Shown here piece after piece: positions 5,800-15,412 of a stretch of DNA of 64,000 bases; position 1 is the first letter of the stretch, and every line of letters starts with the position of its first letter. Source of the DNA: HGM12998 sp900756495 (GTDB lineage: Bacteria > Bacillota > Clostridia > Oscillospirales > Oscillospiraceae); NCBI GenBank assembly GCA_958477305.1, contig CAUEFI010000017.1, positions 1 to 64,000 on the forward strand, written 5' to 3'. The translations under genes were made by a program, and so were the position numbers. Below the pieces are notes generated by a model. The model was not told the DNA's origin and did no database searches. It was given only the letters and a program-made list of their open reading frames with translations.

Positions 5800-6995
5800 A
5801 TCGAGATGAACAAGCCCCAAGGCAGAAAAGGCCCAGCCTCCTGCTGCGCTTTCTGGCCTTTTTGGTCACCCTGGCGCTGGTGCTGGGGGCCGTCTTTCTG
5901 GTGCTCAACTACGACAAACTGAATTTCGATGCTGTCAGGCGCTGGTTCTCCTACCGCTCTCTGGAGCGGAGCGACAACGGCCAGGCGGAGTCCTTCTCTT
6001 ATGACGGCGGCAATACCAACCGCTTCACCCCGGTGGGCAGCGACCTTCTGGTCTGTACTGAAAATACCATCCGGCTCTATTCCGGGAGCGGCTCGGTCTA
6101 TGTGGACGAAACGGTCTCTCTGGAACATCCGGCGGCGGACAGTGAAGGCAGCCGCGCCCTGGTCTATGACGCGGGGGGGCAGCACCTCTTTGCCTTTTCC
6201 GATCGGGCCCTTGCCTGGGATTTAACGCTGGATGACGACCTCTCCCTGCTCTCAGCCACCGTCAATTCTGCGGGCTATGCGGCGGTCACAGCCGAGCAAA
6301 ACGGCTATAAGGGTTCCGTCACGGTATACGATCCCTCCGGCGCTTCGATCATGCGCCTAGCTCTGTCCAGCAGCTTTATTATGGATGCGGCGGTCTCCCC
6401 CGATTCCAAAACCCTGGCCGTCCTCACCATAGGACTGGAGGACGGCAATTTTGAGAGCCAGCTCTCCTTCTATTCTATGGACGAGTCCTCCTATACCATG
6501 GATGAGCATGCCGCAGAGCCCACCCCATCCGCCGTCTGTTCCCTAGGCAATGATGTGATTTTGGGGCTGCGATGGGGGAGCGGCGGCGTCTGGTGTCTGG
6601 GAGAGAGCGGCGCCGCCCTCGTCTCCCCCTCCGGCGAGCGCACTGCATCCACTGATTTCACTGGACGCTATCTGAAAGAATTTTCTCTGGAGGGAGACGG
6701 CTTTGCGGCGGCCCTGGTGGGCAAGTACCGGGCTGGGACCTCCGCCGACCTCGTCGTACTTGCCGAGGACGGCGAAAGCCGTTCTCTCCCTGTGGAGGAG
6801 CAGGTCCTCTCTCTCTCCGCCGCCGGAAGATATATCGCCGTCCTCACCGCCGACCGTCTTGACATCTACACCCAGGATCTGACGCTCTACAACACTCTGG
6901 AGGGCACCCAGAGCGCCCGCGCGGTCCTGATGCGTTCTGACGGCTCCGCCATGCTCATCGACAGCGAGACCGCCCGTCTCTATGTCCCTCAGTAG
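5796..6995 (+). CDS. DUF5711 family membrane-anchored beta-propeller-like protein
   Basis: A 399-aa protein beginning at TTG 5796, four bases overlapping the truA stop, with GGAGGA upstream. One transmembrane helix (residues ~17-39) is followed by a long extracytoplasmic region of repeated beta strands (LAVLTIGLEDG, YIAVLTADRLDIY, VLMRSDGSAMLIDSE), as in DUF5711 proteins with a WD40/PQQ-like propeller. The role is unknown; co-transcription with truA and cvpA seems conserved in related genomes (from memory). Confidence 0.8.
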   Translation: MNRDEQAPRQKRPSLLLRFLAFLVTLALVLGAVFLVLNYDKLNFDAVRRWFSYRSLERSDNGQAESFSYDGGNTNRFTPVGSDLLVCTENTIRLYSGSGSVYVDETVSLEHPAADSEGSRALVYDAGGQHLFAFSDRALAWDLTLDDDLSLLSATVNSAGYAAVTAEQNGYKGSVTVYDPSGASIMRLALSSSFIMDAAVSPDSKTLAVLTIGLEDGNFESQLSFYSMDESSYTMDEHAAEPTPSAVCSLGNDVILGLRWGSGGVWCLGESGAALVSPSGERTASTDFTGRYLKEFSLEGDGFAAALVGKYRAGTSADLVVLAEDGESRSLPVEEQVLSLSAAGRYIAVLTADRLDIYTQDLTLYNTLEGTQSARAVLMRSDGSAMLIDSETARLYVPQ

Positions 6996-7043
6996 CATGC
7001 CCTGCCGTGACCGCCTGAACCGCCCGCTGGAGGGGCGCTGTTT

Positions 7044-7766
7044 ATGAGCTATCTCATCTTTGATCTTATTATTGTTATCGTTCTAATCATCTTTGCTGTC
7101 CATGGAGCCTATCGGGGGCTGATTCTGTCTCTTTGCGGCCTGCTGGCAGTGGTCGTCGCCTTTGTAGGGGCCGGCTATGCCGCACGGTCCCTCTCCCCCA
7201 TGGTGGCGCAGGCGCTGGAGCCGCGCTTTGCCGCCGCCATTGAGGAGCGGCTGGACGCTGAGATACAGGACGCGCACTCCCCGGCGCTTCCGGATGAGGG
7301 GTCGGATGCGGACGCGGAAGGCGGGCTCCCCCTCCAGAGCGTCCTCAACGTCCTCAAGGATATGGGATTCTACGAGGATCTGGTCAACACAATCAACAGG
7401 GCCGTGGAGGAAGGGATGACAGCGGCGGCCGCTACCGCCGCCGCTGCTGTAGGAGCAGCTATCGCCCAGTCAGTGGCCTATCTCGTCATCTTCCTGCTCG
7501 CCTTCTTCCTCATCCTCCTGGTCTGGAAGCTCATCAGCCACGCCCTGGATCTGGTGGCGCGGCTTCCCGGCCTCCACTTTCTCAACAAGACCGGGGGGGC
7601 CCTCTTTGGACTTCTCAAGGCCTGTATCCTCCTCTTTGTCGCGGCCTGGCTCATCCAGTACCTAGGCAACTGGATTCCGGAGGAGACCGTGGCGAAAACT
7701 CACCTGCTGAAATTTTTCATGAAGACCAATCCCTTTGAACTCATCAGCAGATTTTCCATCAAATAA
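7044..7766 (+). CDS. CvpA family membrane protein
   Basis: A 240-aa protein with N-terminal helices FDLIIVIVLIIFAVHGAYRG and LSLCGLLAVVVAFVGA, an acidic loop (residues ~85-105, DEGSDADAEGG), and two further membrane segments after an Ala-rich stretch. The pattern DxxIxxxxxxxxxxGxxRG...L is that of CvpA (colicin V production) proteins. GGAGGGG precedes the ATG. Its biochemical role is not established. Confidence 0.85.
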   Translation: MSYLIFDLIIVIVLIIFAVHGAYRGLILSLCGLLAVVVAFVGAGYAARSLSPMVAQALEPRFAAAIEERLDAEIQDAHSPALPDEGSDADAEGGLPLQSVLNVLKDMGFYEDLVNTINRAVEEGMTAAAATAAAAVGAAIAQSVAYLVIFLLAFFLILLVWKLISHALDLVARLPGLHFLNKTGGALFGLLKACILLFVAAWLIQYLGNWIPEETVAKTHLLKFFMKTNPFELISRFSIK

Positions 7767-7873
7767 AAGGGGCAGGATTCATACGCAGTTCATAATTTCG
7801 AGATAGAATTATTTTTCCGAGAGGGCCCGTCCCTCTTCTGATACCGCTTTTTCCCAAAGGAGTTGAAATAGAT

Positions 7874-10408
7874 ATGCAGCCTACACTCTGCACCAAGTGC
7901 CATAAAAATGTCGCCGTGGTCTTCATCCAGAAGATCGAGGGCGGCGTGACCAAAAGCGAGGGGCTGTGCCTCAAGTGCGCCAAGGACATGGGCATCAAGC
8001 CCGTAGAAGATATGATGCAGAAAATGGGCCTCACAGATGAGGATCTGGAGGGGCTCACCAATGAGATGATGTCCGCCTTCGGCGGCGCGGAAGGTATGGA
8101 GGGCCTTATGGTCCCCGACGACGGGGAGGACGACGAGGACGACGAGGGCAAGACCGCCACCTTCCCCTTCCTCAACAAGCTCTTCGGCGCGGCCCAGAAC
8201 GCCAATCCCGCCCCCCAGGGTGGGGAGGGCCAGCAGCGCCCCGGCCGGGAGGAGAAGAAGGGGGAGCGCGCCCCCAAGCGCAAGTTTCTGGAGAACTACT
8301 GCATCTCCCTGACCCAGAAGGCCTCCGACGGGAAGCTGGACCGTATCGTGGGCCGGGAGGAGGAGATCCAGCGCACCATTCAGATCCTCAACCGCCGCCA
8401 GAAGAACAACCCCTGTCTCATTGGCGAGCCTGGCGTGGGCAAGACCGCCATCGCCGAGGGCCTGGCCCAGCGCATTCAGGAAGGGGATGTGCCCTATAAG
8501 CTGCAGGATAAGGAGGTCTACCTGCTGGACTTGACCGCCCTGGTGGCGGGCACCCAGTTCCGGGGGCAGTTTGAGAGCCGCATGAAGGGGCTCATCGAGG
8601 AGATCAAGAAGCTGGGCAATATCATTCTGGTCATCGATGAGGTCCACAACATCGTGGGCGCCGGGGACGCCGAGGGCTCCATGAACGCCGCCAACATCCT
8701 CAAGCCCGCCCTCTCCCGGGGCGAGATTCAGGTCATTGGCGCCACCACCCTTACCGAATACCGGAAATATATTGAGAAGGACTCGGCACTGGAGCGCCGC
8801 TTCCAGCCCGTCATGGTGGAGGAGCCCTCCATCGAGGACTCGGTCAAAATCCTGCGCGGCATCGCGCCCTACTATGAGAAGTACCACTTCGTCTCCATCT
8901 CCCCTGAGATGTGCCGTCTGGCCGTCACCATGAGCGAGCGGTATATCACCGACCGCTATCTCCCCGACAAGGCCATCGACCTCATCGACGAGGCCTGCTC
9001 CGACGTAAACCTGCACAACAAGAATCTGGCCCGCCGGGTGGAGGTTCAGAAGGAGCTGGAGGAGTTGGGCCGGGAGCGGGAGGCCCTCATGGCAGAGGCC
9101 AACGACCGGGATTACAGGCGCCAGACCTCCCTCAAGAACAACGAGATGCGGCAGAATGAGTTGCGCCGCGAGCTCACAAAGCTGGCCGCCGAGCACGACG
9201 CTCTGGCCGCCGACCCCAATACCCCCGAGGCCCTGCGCTCCAATGAACACCGGCAGGCCAACTTCCAGCGGGAGTTGAATATCCTCATCCGCGACCGTGA
9301 AAACCTGCTCTCCAGCGACTCCAGCCAGGACTACGAGCGCTTGGCCTCCATTAAGAGCCGGGAAATTCAGCTTCAGGAGGAGCTGGGCCGTCTGGACGCC
9401 CAGAGCGCGCCGCCTCTCACCGTGGAGCATCTGGCCCGGGTGATTGAGCTGTGGACCAAAATACCCGCCAGCCAGATCCAGGAGCAGGAATACGAGCGTC
9501 TGGCCAAATTGGAGAACCGCCTCAAGGAGCATATCATCGGCCAGGACGAGGCCGTCCACGCCGTGGCGGCCGCCATCCGGCGGGGCCGGGTGGGCATCGC
9601 CTCCAAGCGCAAGCCCGTGTCCTTCATTTTTGTGGGCTCCACCGGCGTGGGCAAGACCGAGCTGGTCAAGCGCCTCTCCCAGGACCTCTTCAACTCTCCC
9701 GAGTCCCTCATCCGTCTGGACATGTCCGAGTTCATGGAGAAGCACAGCGTCTCCCGGATCATCGGTTCCCCTCCGGGCTATGTGGGCTACGACGAGGCCG
9801 GCCAGCTCACAGAGAAGGTACGGCGCAAGCCCTACTGTGTCATCCTCTTTGACGAGATCGAGAAGGCCCATCCCGACGTGCTCAACGTCCTGCTGCAAAT
9901 CCTGGACGACGGGCACATTACCGACGCCCACGGCCGGACGGTAAACTTTGAGAACACTGTCATCGTCATGACCTCCAACGCCGGCAGCTCCACCAAGGGC
10001 GGCGGGGCGGTGGGCTTTGGCCGGACCGCCAGCGAACAGGGCAGGGAGAAGGTCATGAAGGCCCTGGAGGGCTTCCTCCGCCCCGAGTTCATCAACCGCG
10101 TGGACGAGATCGTCTACTTCAACCGCCTCTCTGAGGAGAACTTCAAGGCCATCGCTAAAATCATGCTCACCGAGCTCAGAGACAACCTGAGCGAGAAGGG
10201 CATCACCTTCAGCTGGGACGAGGCTCTGTTGGACTACCTCACCCGGAAGTCCTACTCCATGACTTACGGGGCCCGCAACCTGCGCCGCCTCATTCAGAAG
10301 GACCTGGAGGACGCCATCGCCACCAAAATCATCGACAGCTACCTCCACCCTCTGTCCCAGATTCGGGCCACGGCGGAGGGGGATACCGTCACACTGCTGA
10401 CCTTGTAA
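7874..10408 (+). CDS. Clp/Hsp100 AAA+ ATPase with N-terminal zinc finger (ClpE-like)
   Basis: An 844-aa double-AAA+ unfoldase. The N-terminus has a C4 zinc finger (C6, C9, C32, C35: CTKC and CLKC), as in ClpE, and no ClpN repeats. An acidic linker (DDGEDDEDDEGK, residues ~78-90) follows. AAA1 has Walker A GEPGVGKT near 184 and Walker B VIDEVHN; a coiled-coil middle domain spans ~395-500; AAA2 has GSTGVGKTE near 586, then IGSPPGYVGYDEAG. It probably unfolds proteins for ClpP. AAAGGAG precedes the ATG. Confidence 0.9.
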   Translation: MQPTLCTKCHKNVAVVFIQKIEGGVTKSEGLCLKCAKDMGIKPVEDMMQKMGLTDEDLEGLTNEMMSAFGGAEGMEGLMVPDDGEDDEDDEGKTATFPFLNKLFGAAQNANPAPQGGEGQQRPGREEKKGERAPKRKFLENYCISLTQKASDGKLDRIVGREEEIQRTIQILNRRQKNNPCLIGEPGVGKTAIAEGLAQRIQEGDVPYKLQDKEVYLLDLTALVAGTQFRGQFESRMKGLIEEIKKLGNIILVIDEVHNIVGAGDAEGSMNAANILKPALSRGEIQVIGATTLTEYRKYIEKDSALERRFQPVMVEEPSIEDSVKILRGIAPYYEKYHFVSISPEMCRLAVTMSERYITDRYLPDKAIDLIDEACSDVNLHNKNLARRVEVQKELEELGREREALMAEANDRDYRRQTSLKNNEMRQNELRRELTKLAAEHDALAADPNTPEALRSNEHRQANFQRELNILIRDRENLLSSDSSQDYERLASIKSREIQLQEELGRLDAQSAPPLTVEHLARVIELWTKIPASQIQEQEYERLAKLENRLKEHIIGQDEAVHAVAAAIRRGRVGIASKRKPVSFIFVGSTGVGKTELVKRLSQDLFNSPESLIRLDMSEFMEKHSVSRIIGSPPGYVGYDEAGQLTEKVRRKPYCVILFDEIEKAHPDVLNVLLQILDDGHITDAHGRTVNFENTVIVMTSNAGSSTKGGGAVGFGRTASEQGREKVMKALEGFLRPEFINRVDEIVYFNRLSEENFKAIAKIMLTELRDNLSEKGITFSWDEALLDYLTRKSYSMTYGARNLRRLIQKDLEDAIATKIIDSYLHPLSQIRATAEGDTVTLLTL

Positions 10409-10454
10409 AATTTATGCGGTCTTACCGGAGCTATCCGGTAGGACCGCCGCCTGA

Positions 10455-10490
10455 AGCGCCCCGCCGGAAAATCCGGCGGGGCGCTTACCG
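10455..10490 (+). terminator. Terminator between the Clp gene and the AraC gene
   Basis: AGCGCCCCGCCGGA and TCCGGCGGGGCGCT form a 14-bp stem with loop AAA. It follows a smaller hairpin at 10420-10445. It can serve both convergent genes. Confidence 0.75.
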
Positions 10491-10502
10491 TGTCTCTGTC
10501 TG

Positions 10503-11405
10503 TCATACTCCTCCCGCCGGGAGCTCCCGGCTGCGAAATTCCGCCGGCGTCACACCGTACTGCTTTTTAAACACTCGGCAGAAATATCCCGCGCTTTCAA
10601 AGCCCGCCTTCCATGCCACGGCAGAGATCTTGTCGGCAGTCGCCAGCAGCCGCTCTTCCGCTCTGCTCAGCCGGTACTCGTTCAGGTAGCGCACCGGAGT
10701 GGTCTGAATTCCAAGCCGAAAACATCGCAGCGCCTCGCTCTTGCTGACATTGGCCGCCGCCGCTATCTCCTCCAGCCCGATATGCTGCATATACTGCCGG
10801 CGAATAAAATCCAGCATCATCTGCAGTCTGACCTGCAACAGCTTTTTGACCGGCTGCCCCTGAGCCTCCAAGTCACCGCAAATACAGGGGAAAAACGACT
10901 CCCACAGCGACATGCACAGGGTCTGGATTCTCAGCTCCCACAGCGGTCCGCTCTGCTGCCCCTGTCCGTAAACCCGGCCTAACTGCTCCAGGCACGCCCT
11001 GTGCTCCTCCCGCTCCCCGTCCAAAACCGCGTACTCCAGGCCGGATTTTACCAAGGGCTCCACATATCTCCGGCAGACGGCGGAATCCTTGGGGGCGATA
11101 AACTCCGGCGCAAATACAACATCGTTTAAAACTCCGCCCCGTGCCGCCTCAAACCGGTGGATAACCCCGCTGTTCAGGAAAATGCCGTCGCCCGGCCGCA
11201 GTCTGATCCGCTCCGCTCCAATCAGGCAGTCAACCGGTCCGGAAACAACAGCGGAAAACTCCAACTCCCGGTGCCAGTGCCACTCCACCCGCCGCTCCTT
11301 GCAGGTCTCCAGATCGTCCAGATAGACGGCAAAAGGAAACTCCGGCGTCCCATATCGGTTTGTCGCCCGCAACGTCTCGTCCGTAACCATCTCAAAGAGC
11401 TGCAT
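10503..11405 (-). CDS. AraC family transcriptional regulator
   Basis: A 300-aa protein. The N-terminal cupin sensor includes WHWHRELEFS and RLRPGDGIFLNSGVIHRF. The C-terminal AraC HTH pair (~residues 195-295) includes IGLEEIAAAANVSKSEALRC and the signature ISAVAWKAGFESAGYFCRVF followed by KKQYGVTPAEFR. It is transcribed divergently from the MATE exporter 120 bp away, which it probably controls (inference). Inducer unknown. Confidence 0.93.
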   Translation of the reverse strand: MQLFEMVTDETLRATNRYGTPEFPFAVYLDDLETCKERRVEWHWHRELEFSAVVSGPVDCLIGAERIRLRPGDGIFLNSGVIHRFEAARGGVLNDVVFAPEFIAPKDSAVCRRYVEPLVKSGLEYAVLDGEREEHRACLEQLGRVYGQGQQSGPLWELRIQTLCMSLWESFFPCICGDLEAQGQPVKKLLQVRLQMMLDFIRRQYMQHIGLEEIAAAANVSKSEALRCFRLGIQTTPVRYLNEYRLSRAEERLLATADKISAVAWKAGFESAGYFCRVFKKQYGVTPAEFRSRELPAGGV

Positions 11406-11525
11406 CTTCGCCTCTCCTCCTCCCGGCTTTGGAGATATTTTATCATATTTATCCGCTATTTTGCAACTTATCCGCAGTGGATTGTGCGATAATTCACCAC
11501 ATCAACAGGACAGGAGCGATACGCC

Positions 11526-12956
11526 ATGAAAAAATCGACTTGGACGGTCCTTCCGCCGGATCGGGACAGCAAGCTGCTGGGCATCTTTACCCGCGACCGG
11601 AGCTTCTACCGCACCTTTTTCCCGCTGCTGGCCGTTATCACTCTCCAGCAGCTTGCCGCTCTGGTGGTCAATATGGCAGACAACCTGATGCTGGGCACCT
11701 ATTCAGAGCTTGCGCTCTCAGGGGCCACCCTCGTCAATCAGCTTCAATTTGCCCTGCAGCAGATCGTCTCCGGCATTGGCCTGGGCATCGTCGTACTGGC
11801 CTCCCAATACTGGGGACAGCGCAAAACGGAGCCCATTAAAAGGATCATCTCTCTGGGCGTCAAATTTGGCCTGGCGGCCGGCGCCGTCTTCTTCGTCCTC
11901 ACACGGTTCGCCCCGCAGGGCGTTCTCTCGCTTTTTACCTCTGACGGCGCAGTTGTCGCAGAGGGCGTCAGATACCTGCGGCTCATGTGCTGGACCTACC
12001 TGATCTTCTCCGTCTCCAACTCGCTTATGTACGCTCTGCAGAGCGTGGAGACCGCCGCCGTCGGAACCGTCATGTCCATCAGCACCATCTGTATCAACGT
12101 CTGCCTGAACTATCTCCTGATCTACGGCAATTGGGGGGCGCCCGAGCTGGGCATCGTGGGCGCGGCTGTGGCGACGCTGATCAGCAGGAGCGTTGAGCTG
12201 CTGATCATCCTTGTCTACATCCTGCGCATCGACAGGAAGCTGCGCATGCGCTTTCTGGAGCTGCTGCGGCTGGACTTCTGCTATCTGCGGGACTATATCC
12301 GGGTCGCCGCCCCCATGACCGTATGCGGGCTGCTCTGGGGCGTCTCCCAAGCCGCGCAGACCGCCGTTTTGGGCCATATCAGCTCTGTCGCCCTGGCCGC
12401 CAACAGCATCGCCGCCGTCATCTATCAAATATTTGTCGTCGTCGGGCTGTCCTGCGGCAATGCCGCCTCCGTCGTGATGGGGAAGACCATCGGCGCAGGG
12501 AGGCTGGATATGGTCCGTTCCTATGCCAAAACCATGCAGATCATTTTTCTGATCATCGGCCTTCTCTCCGGCGGGCTTATGTTTCTGTGCAAAGACGCCA
12601 TCGTCGGCTTCTACACCGTTTCAGAGGAGGCCAAGTCCATGGCGCTGCAATTTCTAACCGTGCTGAGTATCACCACCGTTGGAAGCTGTTACGAGTATCC
12701 GGCCGCCTACGGCATTATTGCCGGCGGCGGCATGACCAAATACGCGGCCTGGGTGGATAACCTGTTCATGTGGCTCTTTGTCATTCCGTGCTCCTGTCTC
12801 AGCGCCTTTGTCTTTCACTTCCCGCCTGTTATCACGTTCTGTTTTTTGAAGGCGGACCAAATTTTAAAGTGTATCCCCAATTTTATCACCTGCAACCGCT
12901 ACCGCTGGGTACGCGTGTTGACCCGCGAGACCCCCTCCGCATCCGAAGCGCGGTAA
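11526..12956 (+). CDS. MATE family efflux transporter
   Basis: A 476-aa protein with about 12 membrane helices. MATE motifs appear in both halves: NMADNLMLGTYSELALSGAT, IVVLASQYWGQRK in the first, and SVALAANSIAAVIYQIFVV with GNAASVVMGKTIGAGR in the second. Such pumps export cationic drugs or metabolites using Na+ or H+ gradients. It is divergent from the AraC regulator. The C-terminal ~35 residues after the last helix are basic and extend beyond the usual end. Confidence 0.93.
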   Translation: MKKSTWTVLPPDRDSKLLGIFTRDRSFYRTFFPLLAVITLQQLAALVVNMADNLMLGTYSELALSGATLVNQLQFALQQIVSGIGLGIVVLASQYWGQRKTEPIKRIISLGVKFGLAAGAVFFVLTRFAPQGVLSLFTSDGAVVAEGVRYLRLMCWTYLIFSVSNSLMYALQSVETAAVGTVMSISTICINVCLNYLLIYGNWGAPELGIVGAAVATLISRSVELLIILVYILRIDRKLRMRFLELLRLDFCYLRDYIRVAAPMTVCGLLWGVSQAAQTAVLGHISSVALAANSIAAVIYQIFVVVGLSCGNAASVVMGKTIGAGRLDMVRSYAKTMQIIFLIIGLLSGGLMFLCKDAIVGFYTVSEEAKSMALQFLTVLSITTVGSCYEYPAAYGIIAGGGMTKYAAWVDNLFMWLFVIPCSCLSAFVFHFPPVITFCFLKADQILKCIPNFITCNRYRWVRVLTRETPSASEAR

Positions 12957-13031
12957 TTTTCCCCCTTGCTTTCGTCGAAAAATGTTTTATACTGGGGATA
13001 AGACGACTCTGACGGAAGCAGGTGCCGAATT

Positions 13032-14279
13032 TTGAAAAAAGCAGTCTCTCTTCTCCTCGCGCTGCTCCTGTGCCTCTCCTCCGCCCTGGCGGCCGGGAGC
13101 GCCTATCCCGACCTGCCGGAGACCCACTGGGCCTACGGTGACCTGACGCGCGCCGTCCAATTGGGTATTCTGTCCGGCCTGCCCGACGGCGCTATGCGGC
13201 CGGACGCCCCCCTGACCTGGGGGCAGTACCTGACTATGCTGCGCCGGGCCTTCTACCCGGAGACTGCCGGCAGCGAAAATCTGGAGGGGGCCCACTGGGC
13301 CTTCCCCGCCTACGAGGCCGCGCTCCAGGCCGGCGTGCTGCACGGCGGCGATTTCCTTCCTGTCAACGCCGCCACGCTGGACGCCGTCCTCACCCGCCAG
13401 GACGCCGCCGTGCTCCTCCACCGGGTGCTCGCCGGGCTGTACGGCATGGCCGATGCAGACACTGCGCAGGTCGTCCTCTCCGACTTCGGCGCGGTGCCCG
13501 AGGCCTACCGCCCCTCTGTGGCGCAGGTCTGTGCCCGCGGGCTGGTCTCAGGCTACCCGGACGGCTCCTTCGGCGGCGGCGATCCCCTGTCCCGGGCTGC
13601 CGGGACGTCGCTCCTGCTGCGTCTGGCCGATCTGGGGTCCCTTCAGATCTGTCCCGAGGAGATCGATCCCCCGGGAGCGCCCGAGCCCTCTCCTGAGCCT
13701 GTGCCGGAACCGGCAGCCGAAACTGTCCCTGCGCTCTCCTCCCCGGCCAGCGGTCCGCTCACCGAACTGGGTGAGAATGCGGACAAGCGCCAGCGCCTGT
13801 TCAACAGCACGGTCAAGCGCCGCTTCGACTCTCAGGAGGAGGCCGAGACCCACATGACTGACATCACCGTCCCCGTGTGGCGGCTAGATGAGGCCATGGG
13901 GCAAAAGAGCGCCTCCTCCTGCACCCTCCTGGTCCACGAGGCCTTGGCCGACGAGATGGTGCAGATCTTTACCGAGATCTTCGACGATCCTGAACAGTTC
14001 CCCATCAAAAACGTGGGGGGATACGCCTGGCGCGGGGACGCGGCAACCGGCGAGCACAACTGCGGCACCGCCATTGATATCAACTGGGAGGAGAACTATC
14101 AGATCAACGCCGCCGGACAGGTTATGGCCGGAACCTGCTGGGCCCCCGGAGAGAATTCCTGGTCCATCCCCGAAGACGGCAGTGTGGTTCGGATCTTTGC
14201 CGCCCACGGCTTCTCCTGGGGCGGCAGTGCCTGGCCCACCAACAAAGATTACATGCATTTCTCTTACATGGGGCTGTAA
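13032..14279 (+). CDS. Secreted SLH-domain protein with M15-type D-Ala-D-Ala carboxypeptidase domain
   Basis: A 415-aa protein with signal peptide MKKAVSLLLALLLCLSSALA. Three SLH repeats follow (YPDLPETHWAYGDLTRAVQL, then VLSDFGAVPEAYRPSV, and GLVSGYPDGSFGGGDPLSRA), which attach proteins to the cell wall. A Pro/Glu-rich linker (~205-240) leads to a VanY/M15-like peptidase domain with zinc-site patterns HNCGTAIDINW and the C-terminal DYMHFSYMG. It probably trims peptidoglycan stem peptides at the surface. Confidence 0.88.
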   Translation: MKKAVSLLLALLLCLSSALAAGSAYPDLPETHWAYGDLTRAVQLGILSGLPDGAMRPDAPLTWGQYLTMLRRAFYPETAGSENLEGAHWAFPAYEAALQAGVLHGGDFLPVNAATLDAVLTRQDAAVLLHRVLAGLYGMADADTAQVVLSDFGAVPEAYRPSVAQVCARGLVSGYPDGSFGGGDPLSRAAGTSLLLRLADLGSLQICPEEIDPPGAPEPSPEPVPEPAAETVPALSSPASGPLTELGENADKRQRLFNSTVKRRFDSQEEAETHMTDITVPVWRLDEAMGQKSASSCTLLVHEALADEMVQIFTEIFDDPEQFPIKNVGGYAWRGDAATGEHNCGTAIDINWEENYQINAAGQVMAGTCWAPGENSWSIPEDGSVVRIFAAHGFSWGGSAWPTNKDYMHFSYMGL

Positions 14280-14721
14280 ATCCCGCGCTGTACTCCCTGA
14301 AAGGGCAATTCCTCACACCTGCCGGTTTTCAGCAACATAAAGTATAAGACGCGGGTCCGCATAAAAGCGGACCCGCGTCTTACTGTGTGTCGATTGTTGA
14401 GAGAGAAAAGAGGAGTTTAGGAATGTTTTGGACGGAACATCTATCAATGAACACGTCGCCGTGTTGCTTTTTGTCCGCCCCCACAGCCGAGGGCGGTATC
14501 CGGTTCCCTGAGAGCACGGAAAGCGTTTCTACGCTTTCACAGGGGCTTCCGGGTGCTTTTCTTCTGCTGTGATGATAGAATACCACAGATTGGGGGGCCA
14601 TAATTTACCGTTTTCTGAATTTCTTTTGAACAGTTTGTTAATTAAAATCCGCCCCTTCCAGTATTTTTGTATTGCATGTTCCCCCTGCTCGCTGTTACCC
14701 TTTTGACAGGAGGTACTGCAC
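14280..14721. other. 442-bp intergenic region with terminator and nested RNA-like structure
   Basis: The first part holds the terminator at 14345-14382. From 14475 there is a hairpin CCGCCC/GGGCGG (14475-14496). Next comes a nested stem-loop: TCCGG and CCCTG pair with CAGGGG and CCGG around an inner stem GAAAGCG/CGCTTTC (14518-14552). It lies 170 bases before the LysM-CAP gene and could be a cis-regulatory leader. It does not fit a riboswitch class that I can recall with confidence. No gene is visible. Confidence 0.4.
14345..14382 (+). terminator. Terminator after the SLH-peptidase gene
   Basis: TAAGACGCGGGTCCGC and GCGGACCCGCGTCTTA form a 16-bp perfect stem with loop ATAAAA. Confidence 0.8.
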
Positions 14722-15324
14722 ATGAAAAAATGGATTCCCAAAATTGCTGCGGCGGCTCTGGCCGTCTCTCTGATTACCACCAGCGCTTCCGCCCTGTCCC
14801 ACACGGTTGTGCGGGGCGATACCATGTGGAAGCTGGCCGTCAAGTATCAGGTAGGCACCAGCGAGATCATCAGCGCCAACCCGCAGGTTCAAAATCCCGA
14901 TCTGATTTATCCGGGCCAGGTGCTCACCATTCCCGAGGTAGACGCCTCGGTCACTGCCTTTGAACAGGAAGTCGTCCGACTGGTAAACGAGGTCCGCGCC
15001 CAGAACGGCCTGTCGCCCCTGACCGCCAACTGGGAGCTCTCCCGCGTCGCCCGCTACAAATCCCAGGACATGGCGGACAACCGCTATTTCTCCCACACCA
15101 GTCCTACTTACGGCACTCCCTTCCAGATGATCAAGGCCTTTGGCCTGTCCTTCCGCACCGCCGGTGAGAACATCGCCTACGGCCAGCGCACACCTCAGGC
15201 CGTTATGAACGGCTGGATGAACTCCAGCGGCCACCGGGCCAACATTCTGAACGCCTCTTACACGCAGATCGGCGTGGGGTATGTGGCCGATGGGCACTAC
15301 TGGACTCAGATGTTTACCGGCTGA
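14722..15324 (+). CDS. Secreted LysM-CAP domain protein
   Basis: A 200-aa protein: signal peptide (residues ~1-25, ending SASA), one LysM repeat (SHTVVRGDTMWKLAVKYQVG to LIYPGQVLTIP) that binds peptidoglycan, then a CAP/SCP domain (EVVRLVNEVRAQNGLSPLTA, ENIAYGQRTPQAVMNGWMNS, SGHRANILN, IGVGY). The architecture equals Bacillus YkwD-like and spore/wall-associated CAP proteins. AGGAGG lies upstream of the ATG. The function of bacterial CAP domains is not settled. Confidence 0.92.
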   Translation: MKKWIPKIAAAALAVSLITTSASALSHTVVRGDTMWKLAVKYQVGTSEIISANPQVQNPDLIYPGQVLTIPEVDASVTAFEQEVVRLVNEVRAQNGLSPLTANWELSRVARYKSQDMADNRYFSHTSPTYGTPFQMIKAFGLSFRTAGENIAYGQRTPQAVMNGWMNSSGHRANILNASYTQIGVGYVADGHYWTQMFTG

Positions 15325-15412
15325 CTTGTGGTCGCGTTATATCGTTTCCCATGAGGCAAAAACGGCCGCCTGATGCGCAAATGCACATCAGGCGGCCGCT
15401 GCTGTCTCTCCG

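Noticed and set aside
7790..10348. Very long open frame (852 aa) opposite the Clp ATPase gene
   Set aside because: It is the antisense of a high-GC gene with strong codon bias. It shows no ribosome site or known motif, while the plus-strand product has all Clp motifs.
14380..14601. Open frame of 73 aa on the minus strand in the 14.4-kb intergenic region
   Set aside because: No ribosome site, overlaps the hairpins, and gives no recognisable protein.
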